From Methanobacterium sp. (GTDB taxonomy: Archaea; Methanobacteriota; Methanobacteria; Methanobacteriales; Methanobacteriaceae), in contig JAVSLW010000028.1 of NCBI GenBank assembly GCA_039666455.1, positions 1 to 58,258 of the forward strand: a stretch of DNA of 58,258 bases. The letters are read 5' to 3'. The notes below the pieces were generated by a model. That model made no database searches. It was not told where the DNA came from and was given only the letters and a program-made list of their open reading frames with translations. Below are positions 8,101-15,371 of the stretch, one piece after another (position 1 is the first letter of the stretch; each line of letters starts with the position of its first letter). A program made the position numbers and the translations under genes.

Positions 8101-9366
8101 TTTTTCCGGAGCTTTAAGTTTCCAGATTTTATCAGAGACTTTTGAAGATAGTTTTGTTGAATTAATAGTTTGAATTTTAATTGGTTTTTTAAGCGTTGAT
8201 ACATAAATCTCTGGTTTATATTCAATAGGTTTGGTGAGGTTTTTGCGGGCGAATTCCCCAATTTCAAATGCCCCTTCTTCTGTAAAGATTAAGCTTTCAG
8301 GAGCTACACACAGTCCAACACCACTTGTGCCCTTACCACTGGTGTAAATGCCACGTGGGGCCAGTTTTGAAACGTATTTAAGCATTTGGGATTTACCAAT
8401 CCCTGGATCCCCTACAATCAGGATGTGGATATCTCCTCTTATTCTGGTTTTGTCCTCGAGCTCTTTGGGAGCTCCTCCAAACAATTGAAGAGCTATAGCT
8501 TCTTTTACTTCCCTGTAACCTTGAATTGAAGGTGCTGTGGAGTTAATTATTTTATTGTAAACATCAGGATTTTTTGCAAGTTCTTTTATTTTTTCCTCAT
8601 CCTCTTCACTTATCTGGAGCTCTTCAAATTCCTGTTCCAGTGCTTCAATGTAATTGCAGTAAATATAATTTTTAAAGAGTTTTGTTTTTTCATCACGAAC
8701 AGTTTTAAGGGTCCCGGTTATTCTTATGATATCTCCAGGGGTTATAGTGTCTACTAAATCGTCTTCTAATACAACATTAATTTGTCTTGGTTGTTCTCCA
8801 CCAGATAAGTTCTCCAGAGGTTCCTGAAGTCTGGTTGTTTGGGTATCTAAAAATTCAGATTCTTCCTGGAGCAATCTAAATGATCTCCCCCCACAATCAT
8901 TACAGAGTGCTGGTTCGCTAACCAGGTTGCTTTTCTGGGGAACTTCGTGAAGTCTCATACAGCTTCTACATTCAAACATTGCATTAATTATTCTTGGACG
9001 AATTTCATTGGTTTTCCTGATAATTCCGTCCACTGCAACAAATTTACCTATGTATTTACTCCTCAAATCCCTTAATGGAATAATATTACTTAAATTTTGG
9101 AATCTAACATTTAAATCCGCATTCTTACGTGTTGTATCAATGTTTTTAATAGCCTTCCCCGCAGCTTTTATAACCTCTTCTGGTTTTTCTATTAATAAAT
9201 CTGCCAGATCAGGGTCGAACATTTCAAGTTGAAGGTAATCTACAACCACTGATCGTTCATCAGGATACTTTTCAAGCGCTTTAAAGATAGCGTCCTTGTA
9301 TTCTGTGGAGAAAAAATCCTCAAATTTGGCTACTGATGTTTTTGATTTTTCTGTTATGGTGTCCAT
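5155..9366 (-). CDS. mcm: MCM replicative helicase interrupted by an intein
   Basis: The 1403-residue frame codes for the archaeal replicative helicase. The extein is residues 1-352 plus 1090-1403 (666 residues, usual MCM length). Visible: N-terminal OB domain with a zinc motif CRSC...CNDC, Walker A GDPGIGKS, Walker B region VCVDELDKM, arginine finger SRFD and a C-terminal winged helix. A LAGLIDADG intein interrupts the AAA+ core at SGVGL/TAAA, between Walker A and Walker B, so splicing is needed for activity. The ATG at 9366 opens the conserved N-terminus. It heads a minus-strand string with aIF2-beta, NMD3 and tyrS. Two hairpin arrays lie in frame inside the intein. Confidence 0.95.
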   Translation of the reverse strand: MDTITEKSKTSVAKFEDFFSTEYKDAIFKALEKYPDERSVVVDYLQLEMFDPDLADLLIEKPEEVIKAAGKAIKNIDTTRKNADLNVRFQNLSNIIPLRDLRSKYIGKFVAVDGIIRKTNEIRPRIINAMFECRSCMRLHEVPQKSNLVSEPALCNDCGGRSFRLLQEESEFLDTQTTRLQEPLENLSGGEQPRQINVVLEDDLVDTITPGDIIRITGTLKTVRDEKTKLFKNYIYCNYIEALEQEFEELQISEEDEEKIKELAKNPDVYNKIINSTAPSIQGYREVKEAIALQLFGGAPKELEDKTRIRGDIHILIVGDPGIGKSQMLKYVSKLAPRGIYTSGKGTSGVGLCVAPESLIFTEEGAFEIGEFARKNLTKPIEYKPEIYVSTLKKPIKIQTINSTKLSSKVSDKIWKLKAPEKLVKITTQTRKELILTPETKVLSFENGELRWMEAKRFEENNHVATTRKLEHRGQNVLTLELIKDIDNVVVYGAKPLVKKFIKKIKKEKSIRELAQELGVNENLLYHNWTNENARGNINLKILLKLSKKTSYSLEKLSDKIQGFSQYHGHSIKLPKYLNERFLYFAGLIAGDGDIRITPRGGYSIRFSNSNKELREKFKSIVGELFGIEPEESFQKAVEHKVFGHSKSEPSNTECLGPSEILRISGASKIKDFRRPQNRRFCGISKERVPSIRFHSKIIAHILNRLGIPESPKSNRLDISEIIFSLPDKELAAFIRGLFDSDGTVVISDNGSSSIEFYTASEKLAKKLQLALLRFGIIAHLRKRGVKGEITEIRGKKVIKRNDQYVIRISGETTEKFGMLIGFEHPKKKNKLQELLSKRRKQKIDTNIDVIPGIGETIKEIRSFYGISVKGTYGSNFGHLVEKGDAISRKSLQKVIGNLKSKASIENIKIEIPDEIRSGIGKLSSHEELKLNKMAFYDYFRRKGRNTKVPFNILVEPAEHEACKISDFVASKAKLLKAVKHEVFGPTNLRFVAEEIHFPRHSKSEILKVTKRIKDKKVRASLALILSELQAQEETIREKLQYLESLAYSDILFEKIKKVEIINSPYNYVYDLTVEKSHSFIANGIVVHNTAAAVKDDLGGWSLEAGALVLGDRGNVCVDELDKMRSEDRSAIHEALEQQTISIAKAGIMATLNSRCAMLAAANPKFGRFDRYKSIAEQINLPAPILSRFDLIFIVEDKPNAERDKKLAGHILNIHKNTSIPFEIDPELLRKYIAYARKQTHPQLTQGAIEVLQEFYVGMRGSAEDDDSPVPITARQLEALVRLSEANCKIRLGKEVTAEDAKRAIRLQQECMKQVGMDPETGKVDIDKVEGRTPKSERDKARVLLDIIKELSDEYGGRVPVSILTGEMSDRYNVSEDKVMEIINKLKQQGLIFEPQAGYLKTV
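6344..6492. repeat. Short-hairpin array B inside the MCM intein
   Basis: Six consecutive perfect hairpins: TTCAAAATC-tcc (6344-6364), GGAAAT-gt (6372-6385), ACAAATC-gaa (6392-6408), CAAACAC-ttc (6414-6430), CAAAAGC-ttc (6439-6455) and CAAAATC-aga (6462-6478). Each is followed by its reverse complement. A half unit TTCGTGTTCG follows (6484-6493). Linkers contain TGCC, GGCC or ACGGCTTT (6431-6438). The array is read through in frame and encodes an EHEACKISDFVASKAK-type peptide. Confidence 0.9.
7309..7461. repeat. Short-hairpin array C inside the MCM intein, nested
   Basis: Hairpins CAAAATC-ttc (7322-7338), CGAAAATC-ttt (7346-7364), GGAAATTC-gta (7372-7390), CAAACAC-tct (7399-7415) and CGAACAC-ctt (7437-7453), each closed by its reverse complement. 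A further pair of arms, TTCGAAATC at about 7310-7318 and GATTTCGAA at 7424-7432, brackets the first four hairpins as if they lay in the loop of an older hairpin. It ends with linker ACGGCTTT (7454-7461). Open in frame. Confidence 0.9.
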
Positions 9367-9513
9367 CGTTAAGTATATCTGTAAATTATAATAATATTCT
9401 TTACTATTAAATGCCAGAAAATGTCACTAAATTACAACTATTATATACAATGAAACCAGAATTAAATTAACTTTTAGATTATTTTTTATATTAAGAAGTT
9501 CCACGGTGATTAA

Positions 9514-9942
9514 ATGAAGAGATCAAGATTAAATCTATTTAAGGCGACATCAATGACAATATCCCTTCTGGGCATAATTATGATAATAGCTACAGTAGGT
9601 GTTTTTACATATATTGCTATTCAGGGGTTATCGTCTCAGGTTTCTTCAAATGTGGACAGTGGTTCAGCTTATGATCAGCTTGCTGCATTAAAATCAGAAT
9701 ATTCTTCATTAAGTAACCAGTTTGATGTGGTTAAAAGGAAAGTTAACAGTTATGGGGATAAAAAAGCCAAAAATAATCTTTATAATACACAGATCGAGCT
9801 TGTAAAGGCCAATTCTGCAATTGGAGATGTAGAAAGTGCTTTATCATCAAACCTTCCTGCAGATGAGGTAAATAATAGAATCAGTATTGCTGCCAATCAG
9901 CTTCAAATAGCAAAAAATAGTCTTAATTCAGTACAGGGATGA
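9514..9942 (+). CDS. Membrane-anchored coiled-coil protein of unknown function
   Basis: 142 residues: a short basic N-terminus, one hydrophobic segment (about residues 13-38) and an extracytoplasmic helical region (SLSNQFDVVKRKVNSYG onwards) with heptad character. It could be a membrane anchor with a coiled coil outside the cell. I recognise no named family. It is transcribed divergently from mcm across 147 bp, and the ATG follows a short AT-rich leader without a strong ribosome-binding site. No partner is evident. Confidence 0.65.
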   Translation: MKRSRLNLFKATSMTISLLGIIMIIATVGVFTYIAIQGLSSQVSSNVDSGSAYDQLAALKSEYSSLSNQFDVVKRKVNSYGDKKAKNNLYNTQIELVKANSAIGDVESALSSNLPADEVNNRISIAANQLQIAKNSLNSVQG

Positions 9943-9955
9943 GTTTAAATAAAAA

Positions 9956-9983
9956 GATCAATGATTGAAGATCAATGATTGAA
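9956..9983. repeat. Tandem 14-bp repeat between convergent genes
   Basis: GATCAATGATTGAA occurs twice head to tail (9956-9969 and 9970-9983). Because the unit is itself nearly palindromic, the pair folds as a 10-bp stem with one mismatch and an AGA loop. It lies between the 3' ends of two convergent genes, so a terminator or a diverged hairpin-array unit are both possible. Confidence 0.75.
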
Positions 9984-9987
9984 TACT

Positions 9988-10218
9988 TTAAAATGCCATT
10001 TTAAGTGTATCATGGAACCTTTCATTGATCTTGCACTGCAATGCTTGTCTTGCCTCCCTTTCACGTAATGCTAAGCTAATTGCTCTTTGAGCCATATCTT
10101 CTAACTCTTCGCGCGGCAGTTCTTTAATACGTCTAATCAGTGTATCTTTCTGTATGTATTCACTTTCAAGCAAGAAATAAAATGAGTTTTTGAAAAGTTT
10201 TTCATCTATGTTTCCCAT
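9988..10218 (-). CDS. Small helical protein of unknown function
   Basis: 76 residues, strongly helical and charged (ELPREELEDMAQRAISLALR), no membrane segment. I do not recognise the family; the composition resembles small cytosolic methanogen proteins of unknown function. The ATG at 10218 has no clear ribosome-binding site, so it may be expressed from a leaderless or weak start. It is convergent with the membrane protein at 9514-9942 and separated from rlmE by about 150 bp. Confidence 0.6.
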   Translation of the reverse strand: MGNIDEKLFKNSFYFLLESEYIQKDTLIRRIKELPREELEDMAQRAISLALREREARQALQCKINERFHDTLKMAF

Positions 10219-10368
10219 GATATATTAAATTGATTTTTATGATTTATAAATTTTACCTATCCTGTTTTTAAATAATTATTTCAAATATAGTATTACTTAA
10301 AAAAAGGGGACATGTTAATTATTAATTTATGTAACCTTTTACTTTAAAATTCTAAAATTATTTCAAAA

Positions 10369-10974
10369 TCAATATCTTTTCAGGGCTATTAAATACATTT
10401 CCATGCTTCCCTTTTTTGAAGAAGGTGGTTTGGTGGTTTTAACAATCTTAAACTCTTTTTTAACTTTTTTAAGGTATTCTTCAAATCCTTCCCCTTGAAA
10501 AACCTTGACAACCATATTGCCTCCGATTTTCAAAATGGAATCAGATATTTTCAAAACATTTTCGGCAATATCTATGGATTTTAGCTGGTCAATATCCTTT
10601 ATTCCTGTTAATTTAGGTGCTGCATCTGATAAAATCACGTCAGCACTCAGGTCAAGTTCGCTTTCAATCTTATCAATAACATCTTTCTTTGTAAAATCTC
10701 CAGTAATCTGTACAAAATTATCCTCTTCAAAAGGCATGATCCTTTGTAAATCAACGGCAACAACCTTACCTTCCTCTCCAACAATTTCCAGAGCTACCTG
10801 GGACCAGCCACCAGGAGCAGCACCCAGATCCACCACATAATCACGAGCTTTGATAATTCTAAACTTTTTATTTAGCTGTAATAATTTATAAGACGCCCTG
10901 GAGCGATATTTCTCTTTTTTCGCCATTTTATAATAATGCTCTTTCTTTTTTTCTGTATCCCATCTTTTTCCCAT
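10369..10974 (-). CDS. rlmE: 23S rRNA 2'-O-methyltransferase, RlmE/FtsJ family
   Basis: About 201 residues. It has the SAM-binding motif DLGAAPGGWSQ, the DAAP motif and the basic residues SRASYKLLQL and KVFQG that contribute the K-D-K-E catalytic tetrad of the FtsJ family. The expected reaction is 2'-O-methylation of a uridine in large-subunit rRNA. I chose the ATG at 10974 over 10983 because AAAGGA touches the first ATG but lies nine bases before the second. It follows the phosphoesterase gene by 15 bp, probably as one transcript. Confidence 0.9.
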   Translation of the reverse strand: MGKRWDTEKKKEHYYKMAKKEKYRSRASYKLLQLNKKFRIIKARDYVVDLGAAPGGWSQVALEIVGEEGKVVAVDLQRIMPFEEDNFVQITGDFTKKDVIDKIESELDLSADVILSDAAPKLTGIKDIDQLKSIDIAENVLKISDSILKIGGNMVVKVFQGEGFEEYLKKVKKEFKIVKTTKPPSSKKGSMEMYLIALKRY

Positions 10975-10989
10975 GATACACATTCCTTT

Positions 10990-11520
10990 CTATAATCCTT
11001 TTTTTGGCTTAAAATTAAGTGCTTTACAGGTTGAATCAGCAATTTTTACTATTTGAGCATCTACTTTTTTGTTATCAAGTTCCAGAAGCATAACTGATGG
11101 ATCAGATAATCTGGGAACAGTGGCACTACCTGGATTTAACATGAGTATATCTCCAACTTCTTTTATAAACGGCCAGTGAGTATGGCCTGTAATAAGCACC
11201 TCTACTCCCATTTCCATTGCCATATATTTCAATTGCTGGGTATCTCCCCTTGGATAAACTTCACCATGATTAAGGCCAACTTTTAGCCCTTCAATTTCAA
11301 TAGAAATGCTTTTAGGTAATTTAATACCATAAGCCCTATCCATATTGCCTTCTGAACATTTAGTAGGAGCTATTTGCTCAAGTTCTTCCATAATACTCAA
11401 AGAAACCAGATCACCAGCATGTAAAATCAGGTCAACATTTTCAAATACTTTAAAAACCATTTCCGGTATTTTTGAAGCCCTTTCAGGGATATGAGTATCA
11501 GATATAACACCAATTAACAT
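10990..11520 (-). CDS. YfcE/MJ0936-type metallophosphoesterase
   Basis: 176 residues with the calcineurin-like metal-binding motifs in order: SDTH, HAGD, EGNMD, NHGE and TGHTH. These bind a dinuclear metal centre. Members hydrolyse phosphodiesters or phosphomonoesters, but the natural substrate is usually unknown. GGAG lies eight bases before the ATG. It is immediately upstream of rlmE on the same strand. Family assignment is firm, the physiological role is not. Confidence 0.9.
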   Translation of the reverse strand: MLIGVISDTHIPERASKIPEMVFKVFENVDLILHAGDLVSLSIMEELEQIAPTKCSEGNMDRAYGIKLPKSISIEIEGLKVGLNHGEVYPRGDTQQLKYMAMEMGVEVLITGHTHWPFIKEVGDILMLNPGSATVPRLSDPSVMLLELDNKKVDAQIVKIADSTCKALNFKPKKGL

Positions 11521-11678
11521 TTATTTTCTCCTACCAGATCAATAATTAATTTACACAGTTTATTTATAAAAACATTCCCTCAAATTCTGTGACCACAATC
11601 AAGATATTATACTAATTGCAATTTTTATTGTTTTATCTGGAAATAACACAACATAATAGAAAAAATTACATATGACAG

Positions 11679-11700
11679 AAATGTGAGGATATTCACATTT
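11679..11700. promoter_or_regulatory. Inverted repeat AAATGTGA-6-TCACATTT upstream of a secreted protein gene
   Basis: A perfect 8-bp inverted repeat with a 6-base spacer, 72 bp before the start at 11772. The half-site TCACA is also the core of the repeated boxes in front of the adhesin at 52497, so a common regulator is possible but unproven. Confidence 0.55.
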
Positions 11701-11771
11701 TGTTGTATTCAATTATATTTTACAGTGATTACAATATTTTTTTAGGGATAAAAAAAAGCTAAGATGATAAA

Positions 11772-12275
11772 ATGGTCTCTATGGCTTGTAAATGGTTATT
11801 AGCATTAATTCTGGTAAACAATATCTTTTTATTTCCAGTTTATGCTAATCATTCGTCTCAAAGCGTAAGCGTTGCAATACATCCTTCAACTGCAGCTTCA
11901 ATGACCTATACAGAAGATAATAGTCCAGTTATCCTACCGCTCCCTTTTGGAAATGGTGATTATATCGGAAATATACGATTTACAAACCCCTCTAATCAGA
12001 ATACAGAACTCTGGATTAAAGTAAACGGAATTAATACTGAAACAGGAGACACTTTTAAACTGAATGATATAAAATACCGGATTCAAGGAACAGATAAACA
12101 AAAGGAATTAAAAGATTCGTATACAAAGGCAGGAGTATTAAATAATCCTGAGCAGGGAAGTAAAGAGATACCTGCCTTAAATTTCAACATAATGTCTTCA
12201 ACAATACCCGATAATTGCACTGTACAGATATACATTACCAGTATAAAATACAATTCAACCGTTCCTGCAATTTAA
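11772..12275 (+). CDS. Secreted protein of unknown function
   Basis: 167 residues with a signal peptide (hydrophobic about residues 7-24, cleavage near VYA-NHSS). The mature part is beta-rich and Asn/Thr-rich, with FTNPSNQNTELWIKVNG suggesting an Ig-like or jelly-roll fold. No lipobox or second membrane segment is visible, so it is probably released or bound to the envelope. The start is uncertain between 11772 and 11781. It stands alone between the divergent phosphoesterase and a small protein gene. An inverted repeat upstream may be an operator. Confidence 0.65.
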   Translation: MVSMACKWLLALILVNNIFLFPVYANHSSQSVSVAIHPSTAASMTYTEDNSPVILPLPFGNGDYIGNIRFTNPSNQNTELWIKVNGINTETGDTFKLNDIKYRIQGTDKQKELKDSYTKAGVLNNPEQGSKEIPALNFNIMSSTIPDNCTVQIYITSIKYNSTVPAI

Positions 12276-12428
12276 GTTAAATTTAACACTCTTTTTTGCA
12301 TTAAATAGGAAAGCAATTATATATGAATAACTCCACAGTTTATAAATGATTTTAAGATGAAATTTAATAATTTATAAACCGGATGGTTTAAAAACTTTGA
12401 AAATAATATTATAAATGGAGAGGTTTTA

Positions 12429-12581
12429 TTGGAAATTAGAATTAAGGTTGAAGAGGAAGATGAAACGCCAGGAAAACTCCGGAACTTATTAAACAATGGT
12501 TTAAAAGGTAAATATGTTTTACAGTCCATTACTCAGGATACTGAAAAAGGAGAGTATATTTTTAGATATAAAAAGAGGTGA
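12429..12581 (+). CDS. Small 50-residue protein with TTG start
   Basis: A TTG at 12429 preceded by GGAGAGGT (12417-12424) opens a 50-residue frame. The product begins EIRIKVEEEDETPGKLRN and ends with YIFRYKKR. The strong ribosome-binding site and the charged, protein-like composition support a real gene. It looks like a small two-layer alpha/beta protein. No family recognised, and no clear partner. Confidence 0.6.
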   Translation: MEIRIKVEEEDETPGKLRNLLNNGLKGKYVLQSITQDTEKGEYIFRYKKR

Positions 12582-12614
12582 ACTACCCTCCCACTAAAGA
12601 GCCTGTAGAACTTT

Positions 12615-12677
12615 CGAAAATAGTAAATTTTCGATGTTTACGAACATGTTCATAAAAACAAAAATCAAAATTTTTTG
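12615..12677. repeat. Short-hairpin array D (diverged)
   Basis: CGAAAAT-agtaa-ATTTTCG (12615-12633), the palindrome GAACATGTTC (12642-12651) and CAAAAAT-caaa-ATTTTTTG (12659-12677, one bulge). GATGTTTAC occurs twice (after the first and third hairpin) as a linker. It lies between convergent genes, where it could also act as a terminator. Confidence 0.65.
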
Positions 12678-12693
12678 CGATGTTTACAAAACG

Positions 12694-12888
12694 TTAACCG
12701 CATTTGTTTAAAACCTTCATTATCTCAGATAGGTGATAATCAATGGTTTCAACCTGCTCTTTATTTAAAGACCTGGTCCGCATTAAAAAGCTGAATCGTT
12801 CGAAAACATGCCCCATTTTGTTCAGTACTTCGTTTCTATAAACTTTATTTTGGAACATTAAAACACCTGTTTTATTATTTTGTTTCAC
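12694..12888 (-). CDS. Small helical protein of unknown function
   Basis: 64 residues from an ATG at 12888, or 54 from 12858 (MFQNKVYRNEV). Helical, with an amphipathic C-terminus (VETIDYHLSEIMKVLNKCG). It could be a small DNA-binding or adaptor protein, but no motif proves this. It is upstream, on the same strand, of nothing obvious and is followed by hairpin array D at its 3' side. Moderate coding support only. Confidence 0.5.
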   Translation of the reverse strand: MKQNNKTGVLMFQNKVYRNEVLNKMGHVFERFSFLMRTRSLNKEQVETIDYHLSEIMKVLNKCG

Positions 12889-12938
12889 TTACAGATAAAT
12901 TTAACTGTATATTAATAAAAAGAAAATAAATGAGTCCA

Positions 12939-13931
12939 TTATTCCAGAAAATTCATTTTTTGCCCGATGTCCTGTTTAAGAGCCTTTCTGTAAACATTCC
13001 ATGCTGTAACAATATCTTGAACAGCCAGTCCAGTTGAATCGAATACTGTAATTTCTTCATCTGATGTTCGACCGGGAACAGTGCCAATTATAACATCTCC
13101 AATTTTTCCATGGATATCGCTTCTTCTAACCAGGCCTTCATGAACAGGAATGTTAATTTCACCACTGTGTCTGGCCTGTTCCCAGCAATCAATAATTATA
13201 GTAGCTTTTTGAAGTATATGACTGTCAAGTTCCTGTTTACCTGGAGCATCAGCACCTATTGCGTTTATATGAGTCCCATCATCAACCCATTTAGATTTAA
13301 CAACAGGTTCACGCACAGGTGTTGTGGTCAACAGAACATCTGCACCTTTAACAGCTTCTTTAATTGTATTCACTGCTTTAACATCAATTCCATATTTTTC
13401 AGACGCTTTTTTGGCGAAGTTTTCCCTTGTCTGGCATGTCCTGCATGAAACTCTAACCTCTTTAATGTCCATCACTTCGTTTATAGCTTCAAGACCGACT
13501 GCTGCCTGAACTCCTGCTCCAACAAGCCCAACTATTTCTGAGCTGTCTTTTGCCAGGTATTTTGTGGCAACTCCTGCTGCAGCGCCGGTTCTCATGTTTG
13601 TAATCCATGTTCCGTCCATTACAGAAATTGGAAATCCAGTTTGAGGATCTACAAGTTCTATTATGGCCATTACTGTGGGTAAACCGAACTTTTCAGGATT
13701 ATCCGGATGCACGTTAACGTTTTTTACTCCTGATTCATCCATACCTCTGATAAAACAGGGCATGATCCTAAGATCTCCCTTGAATTTTTTATAGAACAGA
13801 TATTTTTTTGCAGGCATCTGGACTTTTCGCTCTGCATGAACTTTATATGCAATTTCTACGCTTTCTATTATTTCATTCATGGTCATAAGGCTACTGATTT
13901 GACTTTGATTTAATAGAATTGTCTCATACAT
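12939..13931 (-). CDS. Ornithine cyclodeaminase/alanine dehydrogenase family (mu-crystallin type)
   Basis: 330 residues. The NAD-binding loop GLVGAGVQA is near residue 137 and substrate-binding Arg/Lys residues lie in the N-terminal half (PAKKYLFYKK). Members include archaeal alanine dehydrogenase and ornithine cyclodeaminase. In methanogens an alanine dehydrogenase role (interconverting alanine and pyruvate) is plausible, but substrate specificity cannot be read from sequence. The gene stands alone on the minus strand, downstream of a HicB antitoxin gene. Confidence 0.85.
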   Translation of the reverse strand: MYETILLNQSQISSLMTMNEIIESVEIAYKVHAERKVQMPAKKYLFYKKFKGDLRIMPCFIRGMDESGVKNVNVHPDNPEKFGLPTVMAIIELVDPQTGFPISVMDGTWITNMRTGAAAGVATKYLAKDSSEIVGLVGAGVQAAVGLEAINEVMDIKEVRVSCRTCQTRENFAKKASEKYGIDVKAVNTIKEAVKGADVLLTTTPVREPVVKSKWVDDGTHINAIGADAPGKQELDSHILQKATIIIDCWEQARHSGEINIPVHEGLVRRSDIHGKIGDVIIGTVPGRTSDEEITVFDSTGLAVQDIVTAWNVYRKALKQDIGQKMNFLE

Positions 13932-13971
13932 AGATAAACCTTGTTTCAGTTTGCATTTATACTATAAGGTG

Positions 13972-14040
13972 TTAAATTTCTGGAGATTTTTCAAGAATTC
14001 TTATAACCTTTGCCTTAGTTGTCTCTTTTGAAAATTTCAT
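13972..14040 (-). CDS. 22-residue coupled reading frame after hicB, possible HicA remnant
   Basis: An ATG at 14040 overlaps the HicB stop (ATGA) and opens MKFSKETTKAKVIRILEK plus four residues before TAA. Translational coupling is typical for the partner in a hic pair, but HicA is normally about 60-80 residues, so this would be a truncated remnant or a tiny independent gene. No HicA motif (GSHHIY-like) is present. Confidence 0.35.
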   Translation of the reverse strand: MKFSKETTKAKVIRILEKSPEI

Positions 14041-14252
14041 ACAGCCACTTCTGCAATAAAGGTTTCGATAATTTCTTCTTTATCAAACGCTTCATTTCCA
14101 AAAGTTTCTATATGAAACTTTATAGCTGATTTAACATCTGTCAGGGCTTTTTCGTATGTATTACCTTCTCCAACAACAACACCTTTAAAACCAAGAGGAT
14201 AAGCCACATATCCTTCTGAATGCTTCTCAACAATTATTTTTATTCTTTTCAT
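14037..14252 (-). CDS. HicB-family antitoxin
   Basis: About 71 residues. The fold pattern IIVEKHSEGYVAYPLGF followed by GEGNTYEKALTDVKSAI is typical of HicB (a partially degraded RNase H-like fold that neutralises HicA mRNA interferases). The start at 14252 (MKRIKII) has an AAGGG at good distance; the ATG at 14258 is adjacent to it. No complete HicA follows, so this is an orphan antitoxin or its toxin has been lost. Confidence 0.8.
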   Translation of the reverse strand: MKRIKIIVEKHSEGYVAYPLGFKGVVVGEGNTYEKALTDVKSAIKFHIETFGNEAFDKEEIIETFIAEVAV

Positions 14253-14323
14253 AATCATCCCTTCAAAACTTTTTTACTTTTATACTCCTAATTTTAAAGC
14301 TAAACCAAACATTTTTCTGCATG

Positions 14324-14339
14324 GTTCTATAATTAGAAC
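14324..14339. promoter_or_regulatory. Palindromic operator next to HTH gene start
   Basis: GTTCTA-taat-TAGAAC ends two bases before the ATG at 14342. AATTAGAAC is repeated at about 14351-14359 inside the coding region. The position between divergent hicB and a winged-helix gene fits autoregulation by the latter (inference). Confidence 0.55.
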
Positions 14340-14341
14340 GT

Positions 14342-14566
14342 ATGGTACAAAAATTAGAACAACTTAACCTGGAGCATCTGGCAACTAAAAACACCATAAA
14401 AATACTGAGGTTTCTTATACTAAAACCATACCTTTCTTTTAGTCTTAGCAAATTATCGAAAGAGCTCCTGATTTCTAAATCAAACGTTTTAAGGATTTTG
14501 AAGGTTTTAACTAAACATAATCTTATTTTAGAGCATAAATCAGGACGTAAAAAAGTTTATAAATAG
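14342..14566 (+). CDS. Small winged-helix transcriptional regulator
   Basis: 74 residues with a MarR/ArsR-like helix-turn-helix: KNTIKILRFLILKPY, then LSKLSKELLISKSNVLRIL as the recognition region, and a wing ending KSGRKKVYK. No ligand domain follows, so it is a minimal DNA-binding protein. The ATG sits almost directly on a palindrome, and transcription is divergent to hicB. It may regulate itself and hicB. The target is unproven. Confidence 0.7.
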   Translation: MVQKLEQLNLEHLATKNTIKILRFLILKPYLSFSLSKLSKELLISKSNVLRILKVLTKHNLILEHKSGRKKVYK

Positions 14567-14659
14567 TCATCTACATTAATTTCAACATTTATTAAATCCT
14601 TTTTCAGCATTTATATCAGTTCTATATCTTTTAAATGACATTGGCCAATAATAAATAAA

Positions 14660-15085
14660 TTAAATCTCAATTTCTATTTTATTAAAATTCACCACTGGTT
14701 TTTTAGCATTTTTAGGTCCATGCTCAAATTTAAGAAGCCCACTTTCAGCTAATTTACTAACCTTGGGTTGTATTGTTTTAATATCCTTATTCATTATATG
14801 AGATAAGTTTCTTATTGATTTGGGATGCTCTTTTTTAATTACATCTAATAGTTGAAGATCAGACATTTTAAGGTCTGTATCTTGAATGAAAATAATGTCT
14901 TCCTGTTCTATTTTAGCTTCAGGATGCTCTAAATGATATATCCAATCATCTAAGTCGAGGGTGTAAAGCGGGTTTTCAGGGTCTTTTTCGATTAATCTTT
15001 TAAGTTTATCTATTGATTCATATTTTTCTTCCATTTGCTGGACAAATTCGGCTCCGGTCATTTCCCTTTTTAATTTTAGCATCAT
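14660..15085 (-). CDS. HTH protein, probable antitoxin (HVO_A0114-like)
   Basis: 141 residues: an N-terminal helical part (EFVQQMEEKYESIDKLKRL) and a C-terminal winged helix (IRNLSHIMNKDIKTIQPKVS, then wing KFEHGPKNAKKPVVNF). Archaeal proteins of this type occur next to small toxin-like proteins. The start overlaps the stop of the upstream 84-residue gene by four bases (ATGA), so the two are translationally coupled. The antitoxin role is inferred from context. It could also be a stand-alone repressor binding the palindrome at 15372-15387. Confidence 0.7.
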   Translation of the reverse strand: MMLKLKREMTGAEFVQQMEEKYESIDKLKRLIEKDPENPLYTLDLDDWIYHLEHPEAKIEQEDIIFIQDTDLKMSDLQLLDVIKKEHPKSIRNLSHIMNKDIKTIQPKVSKLAESGLLKFEHGPKNAKKPVVNFNKIEIEI

Positions 15086-15336
15086 AATATTAACTTCCTT
15101 AATTTTTCAAAGTCTATTTTATTTTCTTCTAAAATATGCTTTATTATTATCTTTTTAAGGATTTCAGGGTCTTTAATTTTTAATTCGGCTCTATCAGAGT
15201 GTATGTGAACTCCATGATAATAATTGTCTATTTGTAGCCTGTCAGGCATTACGATAATAGCCCAGCCTCTTTCAGTTTTTCGGTAAATAAAGGTTCGGTT
15301 ACCTATTTGTGTTTTTTCGCTACTTTCCCTTTTCAT
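15082..15336 (-). CDS. 84-residue partner of the HTH protein, probable toxin-like protein
   Basis: First gene of the two-gene operon. The sequence has TFIYRKTERGWAIIVMP and HGVHIHSDRAEL, with His residues that could be functional in a small beta-rich fold related to archaeal toxins paired with HTH antitoxins. It is shorter than typical DUF6516 proteins. The ATG at 15336 follows GGGAATAG. A TATA box (TTTATATATATG, minus strand) and an overlapping palindrome lie upstream. Toxicity is inferred only from gene order. Confidence 0.6.
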   Translation of the reverse strand: MKRESSEKTQIGNRTFIYRKTERGWAIIVMPDRLQIDNYYHGVHIHSDRAELKIKDPEILKKIIIKHILEENKIDFEKLRKLIL

Positions 15337-15371
15337 GTTATACTATTCCCTTCATCATATATATAAATATC

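Larger units (their letters stand above)
6100..8310 (-). other. Intein with LAGLIDADG homing endonuclease inside MCM
   Basis: Protein residues 353-1089 (737 residues). The N-terminal splice junction is Cys353 (CVAPES). The C-terminal junction is GIVVHN followed by Thr1090, and the C-terminal block is SFIANGIVVHN. Two dodecapeptide endonuclease motifs are visible: LYFAGLIAGDGDI and AAFIRGLFDSDGT, both with the catalytic acidic residue. The intein is very long; ordinary endonuclease-containing inteins are usually about 350-550 residues. Part of the excess is two stretches (about residues 638-686 and 958-1007) encoded by hairpin arrays C and B. Confidence 0.93.
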
